DNA from: Bacteroidota bacterium
GTDB taxonomy: Bacteria; Bacteroidota; Bacteroidia; Chitinophagales; Chitinophagaceae
DNA: 64,000 nt
Reading direction: 5' to 3'
Assembly (NCBI GenBank): GCA_016712665.1
Contig: JADJQP010000011.1
Location: 1-64,000 of the forward strand
Shown: piece after piece, positions 20,046 to 28,286 of the stretch
Position numbering within the stretch: the first letter of the stretch is position 1
Layout: the number at the start of each line of letters is the position of its first letter
Translations under genes and position numbers: made by a program
The notes under the pieces: generated by a model
Seen by the model: the letters and a program-made list of their open reading frames with translations, nothing else
The model's database searches: none
What the model was told of the DNA's origin: nothing

Positions 20046-20954
20046 CTATTTCTTACTGGCTACTCTCAATTTTGCGCTACGGGCTCTTGGGTTTTGACTA
20101 ATTTCTCTTTCAGTGGGCACTATTGGTTTCTTGGTGTGGGATATTATGGTGTGTTCCGTTTTTACGGGCAGTAGGGAGAGCGGATCTTCCTCAAAACGTT
20201 CATTTTTGATCCACTGTTTTACAATACGATCTTCGAGCGAATGAAAGGTGATGATGCAGAGTCGTCCGTCTTTGCTAAGGGCTTTTGTAATACCTGTCAA
20301 AAAATCTTTCAATGCATTGAGTTCATCATTCACCTCTATACGTAATGCTTGAAATACCTGGGCCAAGTACTTATTGGGATTTCCATAAATACAATTGCCT
20401 ATGGCCTGTTTGAATTCGTTAGTAGTGGTAATACTGTTGTTGCTTCTGCCGAGGACAATGGTTTTTGCCAGCACCTTTGCATTGGTAACTTCACCATAAT
20501 GTTCAAAGAGCTTTTGCAATTTCAATTCTGAATAAGTATTCAAAACTTCAATGGCAGAAACCGGGTTTCTTTTATCCATCCGCATATCGAGTTGTGCATC
20601 GAATCGGGTAGAAAAACCACGTTCGGCAGTGTCAAACTGATAAGAGCTTACGCCTAAATCAGCCAAAACGCCGTCAAGTGATTTCAATTTGTATAAGCGA
20701 ACAAAGCGGGCTGCGTATCTAAAATTTTCCGGTACAAAAATGACACGATCGTCATCCGGTACATTTTTTTTAGCATCCGCATCCTGGTCAAAAACAATAA
20801 GCTTTCCCTTAGCTCCTAAATGCTTTAGAATTTCTTTGCTATGACCTCCTCCACCAAACGTTGCATCGAGATAGACGCCATCTGGTTTGATATTGAGTTG
20901 TTCGATACACTCATGTAAAAGAACTGGTTGGTGATAAAATATGGATTCACTCAT
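20046..20954 (-). CDS. rsmH: 16S rRNA (cytosine-1402-N4)-methyltransferase
   Basis: SAM-dependent methyltransferase acting on C1402 of 16S rRNA in the decoding centre, formerly MraW. It has 302 residues. FYHQPVLLHECI is at the N-terminus, the SAM loop DATFGGGGHSKEIL at about 30-43, and DLGVSSYQFD (about 97). The C-terminal motifs are ITFHSLEDRIVKQ (about 237) and NPRARSAKLRVA at the end. It is the second gene of the dcw cluster, 3 bp after mraZ. Confidence 0.97.
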   Translation of the reverse strand: MSESIFYHQPVLLHECIEQLNIKPDGVYLDATFGGGGHSKEILKHLGAKGKLIVFDQDADAKKNVPDDDRVIFVPENFRYAARFVRLYKLKSLDGVLADLGVSSYQFDTAERGFSTRFDAQLDMRMDKRNPVSAIEVLNTYSELKLQKLFEHYGEVTNAKVLAKTIVLGRSNNSITTTNEFKQAIGNCIYGNPNKYLAQVFQALRIEVNDELNALKDFLTGITKALSKDGRLCIITFHSLEDRIVKQWIKNERFEEDPLSLLPVKTEHTIISHTKKPIVPTEREISQNPRARSAKLRVASKK

Positions 20955-20957
20955 TCG

Positions 20958-21407
20958 TTACGTCCCTTTTATAGGATTTAAGAAATTGGCTCCGAGTATT
21001 TTACCGGTTAGCATTTTTTTCCTTTCTGAATCAATCTTCTCTGCTATTTCGTATGCGGCGGCATCCCATATCACTACATAATCAGACATCCCCAACATGA
21101 TTACATTTTTTACAAGACCGGCATGTGCTTTCATTCTGTTAGATAGGACTATTCGGCCGGCAGCATCCATTTCGATAGGAGAAGCACCGTTCATCATACT
21201 GAATTTGAGTTCCATAGCCTTTTCATTGTAATCATTCAGGGTATCCAGCTTTTCTTCCACCTTTTTCCATTGCGAAGCGGTATAGAGCATCAGAAAATTA
21301 CCATTCCCCTTAGTGAGCATAAAGCCATTGCTTTCCTCCTGAGGAAGTTGCTTTTTGTATCCGGAAGGAAGCATAATTCTTCCTTTCGAATCAAGGGGTA
21401 ACTTCAT
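20958..21407 (-). CDS. mraZ: Transcriptional regulator MraZ
   Basis: A 149-residue protein with two SpoVT/AbrB-like halves: LDSKGRIMLPSGYK near the N-terminus and EMDAAGRIVLSNRMK near residue 80. MraZ forms a ring-shaped oligomer that binds repeats before its own gene and controls the dcw cluster. It is the first gene of the cluster and is preceded by a promoter-like box and the AT-rich intergenic region. Confidence 0.95.
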   Translation of the reverse strand: MKLPLDSKGRIMLPSGYKKQLPQEESNGFMLTKGNGNFLMLYTASQWKKVEEKLDTLNDYNEKAMELKFSMMNGASPIEMDAAGRIVLSNRMKAHAGLVKNVIMLGMSDYVVIWDAAAYEIAEKIDSERKKMLTGKILGANFLNPIKGT

Positions 21408-21790
21408 ATTCTCCGTACGTTCTGGTCATTGAAAAGTAAAAATATACAATTTATGACACAAATCTACACTTTTTACCACATTCGATGTTAATTTTTAAAG
21501 ATTTTTTTTGGAAGTAACTTATCCACAGCACTGAATGGCTACAATAGCCTATCACATTGGGTTTGATAAGAATAAAATTACTGTATAACCACATAAATTA
21601 TGTGGATAAACTGTTAATTATCATAAACACACCGTTAACTCATGTTAATATCCCCTTAAGCGAATTCATTGTACGGTACAAAAACAAAGGTAAATTATTT
21701 TTAATATGTGGAAAGGTAAAAATAGTAAAATATAGGTTTATATCTTTTATAATAGATTTCCTAGACGAATCGTTTGAGGCGTACTCATAT
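21408..21790. other. Candidate replication origin: AT-rich region with a DnaA-box cluster
   Basis: This is the only gene-free stretch longer than 300 bp. It contains a perfect DnaA box TTATCCACA at 21519-21527 (plus) and another, TGTGGATAA, at 21601-21609 (minus). Weaker boxes are ATAACCACA at 21585-21593 (two mismatches to TTATCCACA) and CTTTCCACA on the minus strand at 21707-21715 (one mismatch to TTWTNCACA). CCACATAA/TTATGTGG at 21589-21605 forms an inverted repeat with a 1-nt spacer. The remainder is very A/T-rich, as expected of an unwinding element. The long leftward dcw cluster starts beside it, and from 23.7 kb many genes run rightward. Confidence 0.5.
21459..21466 (-). promoter_or_regulatory. 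-7 box of the dcw operon
   Basis: On the minus strand TAGATTTG is an exact match to TAnnTTTG. It lies 52 bp before the mraZ start. Just upstream on the same strand, GTGG and AGTG motifs occur, which might relate to MraZ binding, but I cannot align them to a known MraZ box. Confidence 0.5.
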
Positions 21791-21794
21791 TGAC

Positions 21795-21831
21795 AAAAAA
21801 AATCCCCATCTATTCGACAGGGATTTTTTTG
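21795..21831 (-). terminator. Terminator of the peptide transporter gene
   Basis: The arms AAAAAAATCCC and GGGATTTTTTT (21796-21806 with 21820-21830) are separated by a 13-nt loop, and there are T runs on both strands. Read on the minus strand it follows the transporter stop codon by 14 bp. Confidence 0.8.
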
Positions 21832-21844
21832 TTTCAAGGAAATT

Positions 21845-23536
21845 CTATTTGATGCCATGCATCATTTTTCGTAACAATGGAGTTAGCAAAAACAATAATA
21901 CAGCTGCGATACCTGTTAATACTACAAATACCATAAAGAATTCATATAAATTGTGAATTTCCATTCCTACAAAAACGGGATTGGAAGCGCTTATTTGATT
22001 TTCTTCCAGAAGTTTTAATTGCTCGGGAGTCGGACTGACTGTTTTATTTAAAATCGCCTGCAAATCCATACCTAACTCCTGCGCCTTCTTAAACTTGTCG
22101 CCGGTTGCTGGTATCAAGGCTCCCAAAGAGCCTGCTAAAGCATATCCTGCTGCGTTCGATAAAAAGAAAACACCAAATAATAGGGATGCAAAACGTTTCG
22201 GAGACAATTTACCAACCAGAGATAAACCAATGGGAGATAAGCATAATTCTGCAAACGTTTGAATCAGATAAAGTAGAATGAGCCATTTGATAGCCAGTAA
22301 TCCGCTATTGCCTAAATCCTTAACATTGTGCGCAATAATGAAATAACTCAGTGCAATTAAACCCAAACCAATGGCCTGCTTAACCGTTGAAAGGGGTTCT
22401 TTTCCCATTGCCCTTAATTTATCCCATAAAATACTAAATGGAAAGGCAAAGGCAAAAACAAAAACCCCATTAAAAATCTGTACCATGGAAGGAGGCATAT
22501 TCCAACCAAAGAAATTCCTATCCGTTTGGTTATCAGCAATAAAGGTTAAGGAAGAACCCGCTTGCTCAAAGGCGGCCCAGAAGAAAATAATGAAAAATCC
22601 TACAATATAGATGACCAAAATTCGCTGTAGTTCCACCTTGGTTAACGAACTGTCTGAGATGATTAGGCCTGCTAAGGTCAAGCCAAGTGAGTAAATGATC
22701 GGATAGATAATGGTCTTAACCGGATTTGTACCTGCCAGCAAATATCTGAACAGAAAAAATAGGGCCACAAAGGAAACCAAGGCCACCACCAAAGATGTGG
22801 TAGAAAACACCGCTTTTTGCGATTCTCCTTCTTCATAATGAGAGGCATCATTGTGCTTTGGTAATCCTCCCAGTGCTTTTCCATCCGGACTCACCACATA
22901 TTTATTTTTTAAGAAATAAAACACCAAAGTGCCTAATACCATAGCAATGGAGGCTGCTAAAAATCCCCATTTAAAGGCATGGACATCTCTGATACCACCC
23001 ACATCTTTTACATCACCTACCAAAGGACAAATTAATTGACCTAAGAAAGCACCTAAATTGATCCCCATATAAAAAATGGTAAACGCGGTATCCAATTTAC
23101 TTTTTTCCTGTTTTGGATAGAGGCTGCCCACCATACTTGAAATGTTTGGTTTAAAAAACCCGTTTCCGAAAATAATGATGGTTAAAGCCGTCCACATCAA
23201 TGTATTGGCAAAGCTCATATTCGTACTAAAAACACTCGCACTAAAAAACAAACAAAGTTGACCAATAGCCATCATTATACCCCCCAATAAAATGCAATTT
23301 CTGTTTCCAAAAAATCGATCAGAAATAAACCCTCCTAACATAGGGGTTAGATAACATAATCCTAAAAATCCACCATAAATCAAGGATGCATCAGCCTCCT
23401 TCATCATCAATGCATTTACCATAAAGAGGGTAAGGATGGCGCGCATACCATAAAAATTAAATCGCTCCCACATCTCTGTGCCAAACAATACCCATAGCCC
23501 TTTCGGGTGCCCTGTTTTTACTTGTGTATTTTCCAT
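21845..23536 (-). CDS. Proton-dependent oligopeptide transporter (POT/PTR2 family)
   Basis: A 563-residue inner membrane symporter importing di- and tripeptides with protons. The N-terminal helix carries the family motif EMWERFNFYGMRA (about 21-33, the ExxERF proton-coupling motif), and the FFKPNISSMVGSLY signature occurs near residue 128. There are many hydrophobic helices throughout, as expected for 14 membrane spans. A polar loop at about 205-240 links two halves. It is close in type to DtpT-like members of Bacteroidota. The gene stands alone, ends at a terminator and faces psd divergently. Confidence 0.94.
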   Translation of the reverse strand: MENTQVKTGHPKGLWVLFGTEMWERFNFYGMRAILTLFMVNALMMKEADASLIYGGFLGLCYLTPMLGGFISDRFFGNRNCILLGGIMMAIGQLCLFFSASVFSTNMSFANTLMWTALTIIIFGNGFFKPNISSMVGSLYPKQEKSKLDTAFTIFYMGINLGAFLGQLICPLVGDVKDVGGIRDVHAFKWGFLAASIAMVLGTLVFYFLKNKYVVSPDGKALGGLPKHNDASHYEEGESQKAVFSTTSLVVALVSFVALFFLFRYLLAGTNPVKTIIYPIIYSLGLTLAGLIISDSSLTKVELQRILVIYIVGFFIIFFWAAFEQAGSSLTFIADNQTDRNFFGWNMPPSMVQIFNGVFVFAFAFPFSILWDKLRAMGKEPLSTVKQAIGLGLIALSYFIIAHNVKDLGNSGLLAIKWLILLYLIQTFAELCLSPIGLSLVGKLSPKRFASLLFGVFFLSNAAGYALAGSLGALIPATGDKFKKAQELGMDLQAILNKTVSPTPEQLKLLEENQISASNPVFVGMEIHNLYEFFMVFVVLTGIAAVLLFLLTPLLRKMMHGIK

Positions 23537-23553
23537 TTTGTAGTTTTAATCCA

Positions 23554-23561
23554 CCAAAGTA
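23554..23561 (-). promoter_or_regulatory. Weak -7 box of the peptide transporter gene
   Basis: TACTTTGG on the minus strand, 17 bp before the start codon, resembles TAnnTTTG with the TTTG shortened. Low-confidence call. Confidence 0.25.
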
Positions 23562-23648
23562 GCAATTTTTTTTGAATAGAAAAACTATTGAGGATAAACT
23601 TCAAACCAATAAAAGATAAAATCATCCAAAACAATCCCTTTTAAATCC

Positions 23649-23656
23649 TATTTTCG
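23649..23656 (+). promoter_or_regulatory. -7 box of psd
   Basis: TATTTTCG matches TAnnTTTG with one mismatch and ends only 11 bp before the psd ATG. The leader would therefore be very short. Confidence 0.4.
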
Positions 23657-23667
23657 CAGACAAATTA

Positions 23668-24324
23668 ATGAACATGACCATCCATAAAGAAGGCCATATG
23701 TACTGCCTGGTCGCTACCATTTTGTACGCAGTCGTATGCTGGCTTTGTCTCTCTTTTGTACCCCCATTTCTTGCATATCCAATCCTATTTATTTTAGGAC
23801 TGCTATGGTTTTGGGTCTTTTGGTTTTTTCGCATTCCCAGTAGAACCTTCACGACCGGTGAACAATTAATCATTTCGCCTTGCGACGGGAAAGTAGTAGT
23901 AATTGAGGAAACCACAGAAAGCGAATATTTCAAAGATAAAAGAATCCAGGTTTCCATATTTATGTCGCCCTTAAATGTGCATGTAAACCGATACCCCTTG
24001 AACGGGACTGTGAACTATGCAAAATATCACAAGGGAAAATATCTGGTAGCCTGGCATCCAAAATCGAGTACCGAAAACGAGCGTACTACCATAGTGGTAA
24101 AAAATAGCAAGGCTGAAATTTTAATTCGGCAGATTGCCGGCGCTGTTGCACGACGCATTGTAATGTATTCAAAAGAAGGGGATGTGGCTACGCAAAATGG
24201 AGAATTGGGTTTCATCAAGTTTGGTTCGCGGGTCGATTTATTTCTGCCAATTGGCACAAAGATTAATGCGAAGATCGGTGATGTGGTGGAAGGTGGAATC
24301 GATGTAATTGCAACCTTTGATTAA
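23668..24324 (+). CDS. psd: Phosphatidylserine decarboxylase (short form)
   Basis: Membrane-bound pyruvoyl enzyme converting phosphatidylserine to phosphatidylethanolamine. It has 218 residues, the compact form found in Bacteroidota. Two hydrophobic segments (about 13-33 and 35-55) are followed by SPCDGKVV (about 71), FMSPLNVHVNR (about 93-103) and LGFIKFGSRVD (about 182-192). Self-cleavage before the Ser of GSR makes the pyruvoyl group and the alpha and beta chains. The alternative start at 23674 (MTIHK) is equally possible. ybeY follows. Confidence 0.94.
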   Translation: MNMTIHKEGHMYCLVATILYAVVCWLCLSFVPPFLAYPILFILGLLWFWVFWFFRIPSRTFTTGEQLIISPCDGKVVVIEETTESEYFKDKRIQVSIFMSPLNVHVNRYPLNGTVNYAKYHKGKYLVAWHPKSSTENERTTIVVKNSKAEILIRQIAGAVARRIVMYSKEGDVATQNGELGFIKFGSRVDLFLPIGTKINAKIGDVVEGGIDVIATFD

Positions 24325-24334
24325 GCGAGTCTGC

Positions 24335-24790
24335 ATGAAAAATGAAAAACCAATGTTGTCCTCCTCCTGTAAATTCGTCGACCATGACATCAAGTCGGGG
24401 ATTACCGATAAAAGGAAACTGGGGCAATTTATTAATCATTTAATTCATCATTATACCGGTAAAGAAAATGCCTTGCAATATATTTTTGTAAGCGACGATT
24501 TTTTATTTGATATGAATCTCAAGTTTCTGCAACACGACACCTATACTGATATTATTACCTTTGACCTGAGCGAAAAAAAATCTGACCAAATTGAGGGTGA
24601 GATATACATTAGTATTGAGCGCGTAAAAGAAAACGCTGCAAATGAAAAGGTGAGCTACCGACATGAATTATTGAGGGTAATTTGTCATGGTGCCTTGCAT
24701 TTGTCGGGTTTTAATGATAAAACAAAAGCTCAAAAAGCTACCATGAGATTGATGGAGAATGAATGGGTCCAAAAATATTTAACACCCTAG
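24335..24790 (+). CDS. ybeY: Endoribonuclease YbeY (rRNA maturation)
   Basis: Metal-dependent ribonuclease needed for 16S rRNA 3'-end maturation and ribosome quality control. I prefer the ATG at 24335 (MKNEKPML), after the psd stop codon, giving 151 residues; the open frame also extends upstream to 24308 inside psd. DIITFDLSE (about 78) and VICHGALHLSGFND (about 116-129) are the family motifs. In the usual H-x3-H-x5-H metal site the third His is replaced by Asn or Asp here, as I recall for Bacteroidota members. psd and ybeY are 10 bp apart and likely cotranscribed. Confidence 0.92.
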   Translation: MKNEKPMLSSSCKFVDHDIKSGITDKRKLGQFINHLIHHYTGKENALQYIFVSDDFLFDMNLKFLQHDTYTDIITFDLSEKKSDQIEGEIYISIERVKENAANEKVSYRHELLRVICHGALHLSGFNDKTKAQKATMRLMENEWVQKYLTP

Positions 24791-24840
24791 AAAGAATTGA
24801 ACAATACTTTTTATAGTACTTTAGCAACAGATATACCTTT

Positions 24841-25924
24841 ATGAGTATCAAAAATAATTATGTAGCCATCATGGCTGGAGGCATTGGAAGCCGCTTTTGG
24901 CCTGAAAGTAGAAATGAACACCCAAAACAATTTCTGGATATTCTAGGTACCGGCAAGTCGCTTATTCAATGGACCTACGAACGATTTAAAAATATTTGCC
25001 CCAAAGAAAATATTTTCATCATAACCAACGAGCATTATATACCAACCTTAAAGGAGCAACTCCCTGAAATTACAGACCAAAATATTTTAAGTGAGCCCTC
25101 CCGAAAAAATACGGCACCCTGTGCCGCTTATATTGCCCACAAGTTGCATGCCCTAAATCCAAATGCGAATATCATTATGAGCCCTGCCGATCATTTGATA
25201 TTTGATGAACGAAAATTTGAGCGCGATATCATAAATGCCTTGGACTTTGTGAGTAAAAACGAAGTATTGGTGACATTGGGTATAAAACCAACCCGACCTG
25301 ATACCGGATATGGCTATATTCAGTATGACACCAACAAAAATATTGACAACTTTTATAAGGTAAAAACCTTTACCGAAAAACCCTCCCACGAACTGGCGGA
25401 AACCTTTGTCCGAAGTGGCGATTTTTTATGGAATGCCGGCATTTTTGTTTGGAATGTGCAGTCTATTTTGGCCGAGTTGAATGAATACTTGCCAGAAATG
25501 AACGATGTATTTAGGCAGGTTACTTCGTATAATAAACCAAAAGAATACGCCGACATTGAAAAAGTATATTCGCAATGCACCAATATTTCTATTGATTACG
25601 GAATTATGGAAAAAACCAAAAAGGTATATGTGATTCCCTCCTATTTTGGTTGGTGCGATTTTGGGAACCTGGAATAGTGCTTACGACAATTCAGAGAAAG
25701 ATTACCTTGGAAATGCTGTGTACGGAAAAAATGTGATGATTATTGATGCCTCACAATGCATGGTGAAGGCACCGGAAAACAAACTGATGGTTTTGCAGGG
25801 ATTGGAGAATTTTATTATTATTGATACTGATGACGTATTGCTCATTTGCGAACGTAGCCGTGAGCAACAGATTAAAGACTATGTAGCCGAGGTCCGAAGA
25901 AATAAAGGCGATAAATTTTTATAA
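24841..25924 (+). CDS. manC: Mannose-1-phosphate guanylyltransferase, frame broken near 25658
   Basis: Nucleotidyltransferase making GDP-mannose from mannose-1-phosphate and GTP, feeding surface polysaccharide synthesis. The N-terminal signature AGGIGSRFWPESR and HPKQFL (about 12-33) is followed by SEPSRKNTAPC, SPADHLI and TFTEKP. The end lies in another frame from about 25660. Removing one T from the T4 run at 25661-25664 restores GWCDLGTWNSAYDNSEKDYL and a protein of 360 residues, which is normal length. The break is probably an insertion error. Symbol by similarity; the protein lacks the C-terminal isomerase domain of bifunctional enzymes. Confidence 0.92.
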
Positions 25925-25954
25925 TATGCTGCCTCTTAATTCGTTTACAAACAA

Positions 25955-26633
25955 ATGAAAGCACTCGTACCACTTTTTGGACTATTTCTTCTTGCATTTT
26001 ACGCAAAATCGCAGCCTACCCATGGTGTTACATTCCAATTAGGCCTTGTGAATAATGTATTCAAATCGGAGGTTCCAAATGTCAAGAATGCCACCACACA
26101 TTTTTTACCCTCCTATGCCTTTGAGTATGGAAAATATAGCGAAAATCTTTTTGGGGTGGTTGTGGAATTGGACTCAATGTGCGCAATATTCCCTTTTCAA
26201 ATATGCAAATGGAAATGTAATAGGAGTGCAAACACCGGAATTCTGGTTTAAGGCGAAAACAGGTTTCCATATCCATAATGAATTCATGACCCACCTACCC
26301 TTTATTAGTTTGGGTATAGGCAAATACGGACAAACAGAAACCTACTACAAAAATCAAAATGGCGTTTCGTACAACAATTTAGGAAATTATAAAAATTTCA
26401 ATTTACAGACCGTGCTTCCCTTTATGGAATTAGGAACCACACTTATTAATTCCTCCTTCGTCGAAAACAAGCGGAGCATTTTCATAACCTTTAGTGCACG
26501 ATATTACCCGATGTCTATTTTTAAATCAAAAACCGAAATTGAGTACGAAATCGGCGAAACCGTTTTTATTCAATATCGCTTGATTGAATTTAACATCATT
26601 GCAGGGATTCAAAAAAATCTAAGAAAAAACTAG
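25955..26633 (+). CDS. Secreted outer membrane beta-barrel-like protein, two frame breaks
   Basis: I do not recognise a named family. Reading starts at MKALVPLFGLFLLAFYAKSQ, a signal peptide, and continues as alternating hydrophobic/polar strands rich in Gly, Tyr and Phe, which suggests a small outer membrane barrel. The frame is lost twice: near 26151-26155 (G4, add one G to read FGGGCGIGLNVRNIPF) and near 26194-26198 (T4, add one T to read FFKYANGNVIGVQTPEFWFK). With both restored the protein has 226 residues and ends IIAGIQKNLRKN. It follows manC by 30 bp on the same strand. Confidence 0.65.
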
Positions 26634-26668
26634 GGCCTCGAAAATCCATCTTATTCTTATTCCAATGT

Positions 26669-26700
26669 GATTTATTAAATAGTCTGATATTTAATAAATC
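26669..26700. repeat. Perfect 13-bp AT-rich inverted repeat
   Basis: GATTTATTAAATA at 26669-26681 pairs perfectly with 26688-26700 around a 6-nt loop. It lies in the 230-bp space between the outer membrane protein gene and the convergent arfB gene. There is no T tract after it, so it is not a typical terminator, although it could stop or stabilise both transcripts. I see nothing else in 26634-26863. Confidence 0.7.
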
Positions 26701-26863
26701 GTAGAGTGACAAACCTTTACGCCTATAGAGCAAGTCAGTCTGTGCCGATTTAGAATTGGTTTGTGAACAATAAGCATTACAAATTATGAATCAGCAATTG
26801 AAACAAAAATTTAGAACAAGATATGGAACGAAATTATGAACTATTGCATTTGTCACTTCGGTA

Positions 26864-27259
26864 TTAAAACACTTTCTTTCGCAAACTCTTCAACTCAGCT
26901 CTCTTTTTCTTATGGTCAAGTCTCTTTTCCTTAATTGCCTTGGGTAATTTGGTAGGTTTTCGCTCAACCTTCTTGTGTAACGCCTTTACCAGTATCTCGT
27001 TCAGCTTTTTGACCGCCTTTTCTTTGTTTGCCAATTGCGTTCGATCCTCATTACATTTTACAATGAGCACTCCGTCTTTAGAAATTCGATGTTGTAATTT
27101 CTCCTTCAATACTAATTTTTGATCTTCATCAAAGGCAGATGTATGATCTACGTTCCAACGAACTTCAACCTGGGTTTCTACCTTATTGACATTTTGTCCT
27201 CCCTTGCCTCCACTGCGAGAGGTTCGAATTGTTATTTCCTGCGTTATGTCAAAATTCAT
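26864..27259 (-). CDS. arfB: Alternative ribosome-rescue factor (peptidyl-tRNA hydrolase ArfB)
   Basis: A 131-residue release-factor-like protein that frees ribosomes stalled on mRNAs without a stop codon. Residues 14-26 (SRSGGKGGQNVNK) hold the GGQ motif that hydrolyses peptidyl-tRNA. The C-terminal 35 residues are strongly basic (PKAIKEKRLDHKKKRAELKS), as in the tail that enters the empty mRNA channel. It lacks the codon-recognition domain of RF1/RF2. It is divergent from dtd, with 57 bp between them. Confidence 0.93.
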   Translation of the reverse strand: MNFDITQEITIRTSRSGGKGGQNVNKVETQVEVRWNVDHTSAFDEDQKLVLKEKLQHRISKDGVLIVKCNEDRTQLANKEKAVKKLNEILVKALHKKVERKPTKLPKAIKEKRLDHKKKRAELKSLRKKVF

Positions 27260-27316
27260 GATTTATATCTTAATTTGTGCAACAATCTATTTTAGTAATA
27301 GCAAAATTAAGCAATA

Positions 27317-27769
27317 ATGCGAGCCGTCATACAAAGAGTTACACAGGCATCAGTTACAATCAATGAAAACGTTTATAACTCCATTGAAAATGGACTACTA
27401 GTTTTGTTAGGTATTGAAGAAAATGACACTGAGGAGGATATAAAATGGCTGAGTTCAAAAATTGTGAATATGCGCATTTTTAGTGATTCAAATGGACTCA
27501 TGAATCTAGCATTAAAAGAGGTGGATGGCGACATTCTTTTGATCAGTCAGTTTACATTATACGCCTCTACCAAAAAAGGAAATCGCCCTTCCTTTTTGCA
27601 ATCAGCCAAACCGGATATTGCAATACCCATTTATCAAAAAATGATTCAACAACTAGAAGAAACCCTCGAAAAAAAAATTCATACAGGGCAATTTGGTGCT
27701 GATATGAAAGTAGCCTTATGGAACGATGGCCCGGTAACAATTTGTATCGACTCTAAAAACAAAGAATAA
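27317..27769 (+). CDS. dtd: D-aminoacyl-tRNA deacylase
   Basis: A 150-residue homodimeric enzyme that removes D-amino acids (and glycine from tRNA-Ala) from mischarged tRNAs. MRAVIQRV opens the protein, LISQFTLYA (about 74-82) and NDGPVTI (about 136-142) form the two active-site motifs that meet across the dimer. mazG-like follows 5 bp later, so the two are probably cotranscribed. Confidence 0.96.
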   Translation: MRAVIQRVTQASVTINENVYNSIENGLLVLLGIEENDTEEDIKWLSSKIVNMRIFSDSNGLMNLALKEVDGDILLISQFTLYASTKKGNRPSFLQSAKPDIAIPIYQKMIQQLEETLEKKIHTGQFGADMKVALWNDGPVTICIDSKNKE

Positions 27770-27774
27770 CACTT

Positions 27775-28101
27775 ATGCATATTAAGGAACTGCAAACACA
27801 GGTAGACGAATGGATTCAAACGTATGGTGTGAAGTACTTTTCGCCCCTTACTAATTTGGGCATCCTAATGGAGGAAGTAGGCGAGGTATCGCGCATAATG
27901 GTGAGAGAATATGGGGAACAAAGTAAAAAAGAAAGCGATGAAGGTAAAAACCTAGCTGATGAATTGGCCGATGTACTTTGGGTCCTAAGCGCTATTGCCA
28001 ATCAATGTGGCGTAGATCTTGAACTTGCCCTAAAAAATAATATGGCAAAAAAGACTGCCAGAGATAAGAAACGTCATCAGAATAATGAGAAACTGCAATA
28101 A
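27775..28101 (+). CDS. MazG-like nucleotide pyrophosphohydrolase
   Basis: A 108-residue all-alpha NTP pyrophosphatase. The metal-binding pattern is EEVGEVSR (about 25-32) followed by ELADVLWVLS (about 63-72), the E-x2-E ... E-x2-D arrangement of the MazG superfamily. Members hydrolyse (d)NTPs, often non-canonical ones, to monophosphates. The substrate here is unknown. It lies 5 bp after dtd. Confidence 0.88.
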   Translation: MHIKELQTQVDEWIQTYGVKYFSPLTNLGILMEEVGEVSRIMVREYGEQSKKESDEGKNLADELADVLWVLSAIANQCGVDLELALKNNMAKKTARDKKRHQNNEKLQ

Positions 28102-28142
28102 GTAATAGGAAAAGAATCGAGATCAAACTATCTGGAGTTTCC

Positions 28143-28211
28143 AACATTAGAAAAGTATTTTTCTCAAGTAGATACACTCAACGTTTCCAACGTTTGGAAC
28201 ATTAGAAAAGT
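28143..28211. repeat. 14-nt direct repeat with an internal inverted repeat
   Basis: AACATTAGAAAAGT occurs at 28143-28156 and 28198-28211. Between them TTCCAA-CGT-TTGGAA (28185-28199) is a 6-bp inverted repeat. The element lies in the 185-bp space after the mazG-like gene and before the next promoter box. Its role is unknown. Confidence 0.6.
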
Positions 28212-28247
28212 TTTCCTTATAATAAATGGTAGCAAAGGTAAGTAGCC

Positions 28248-28255
28248 TATCTTTG
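28248..28255 (+). promoter_or_regulatory. -7 box of the DCC-family gene
   Basis: TATCTTTG is an exact match to TAnnTTTG, 31 bp before the ATG at 28287. No clear -33 element. Confidence 0.5.
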
Positions 28256-28286
28256 TACAAGCAACTCTTCAAGAGGGTGCTTTACT

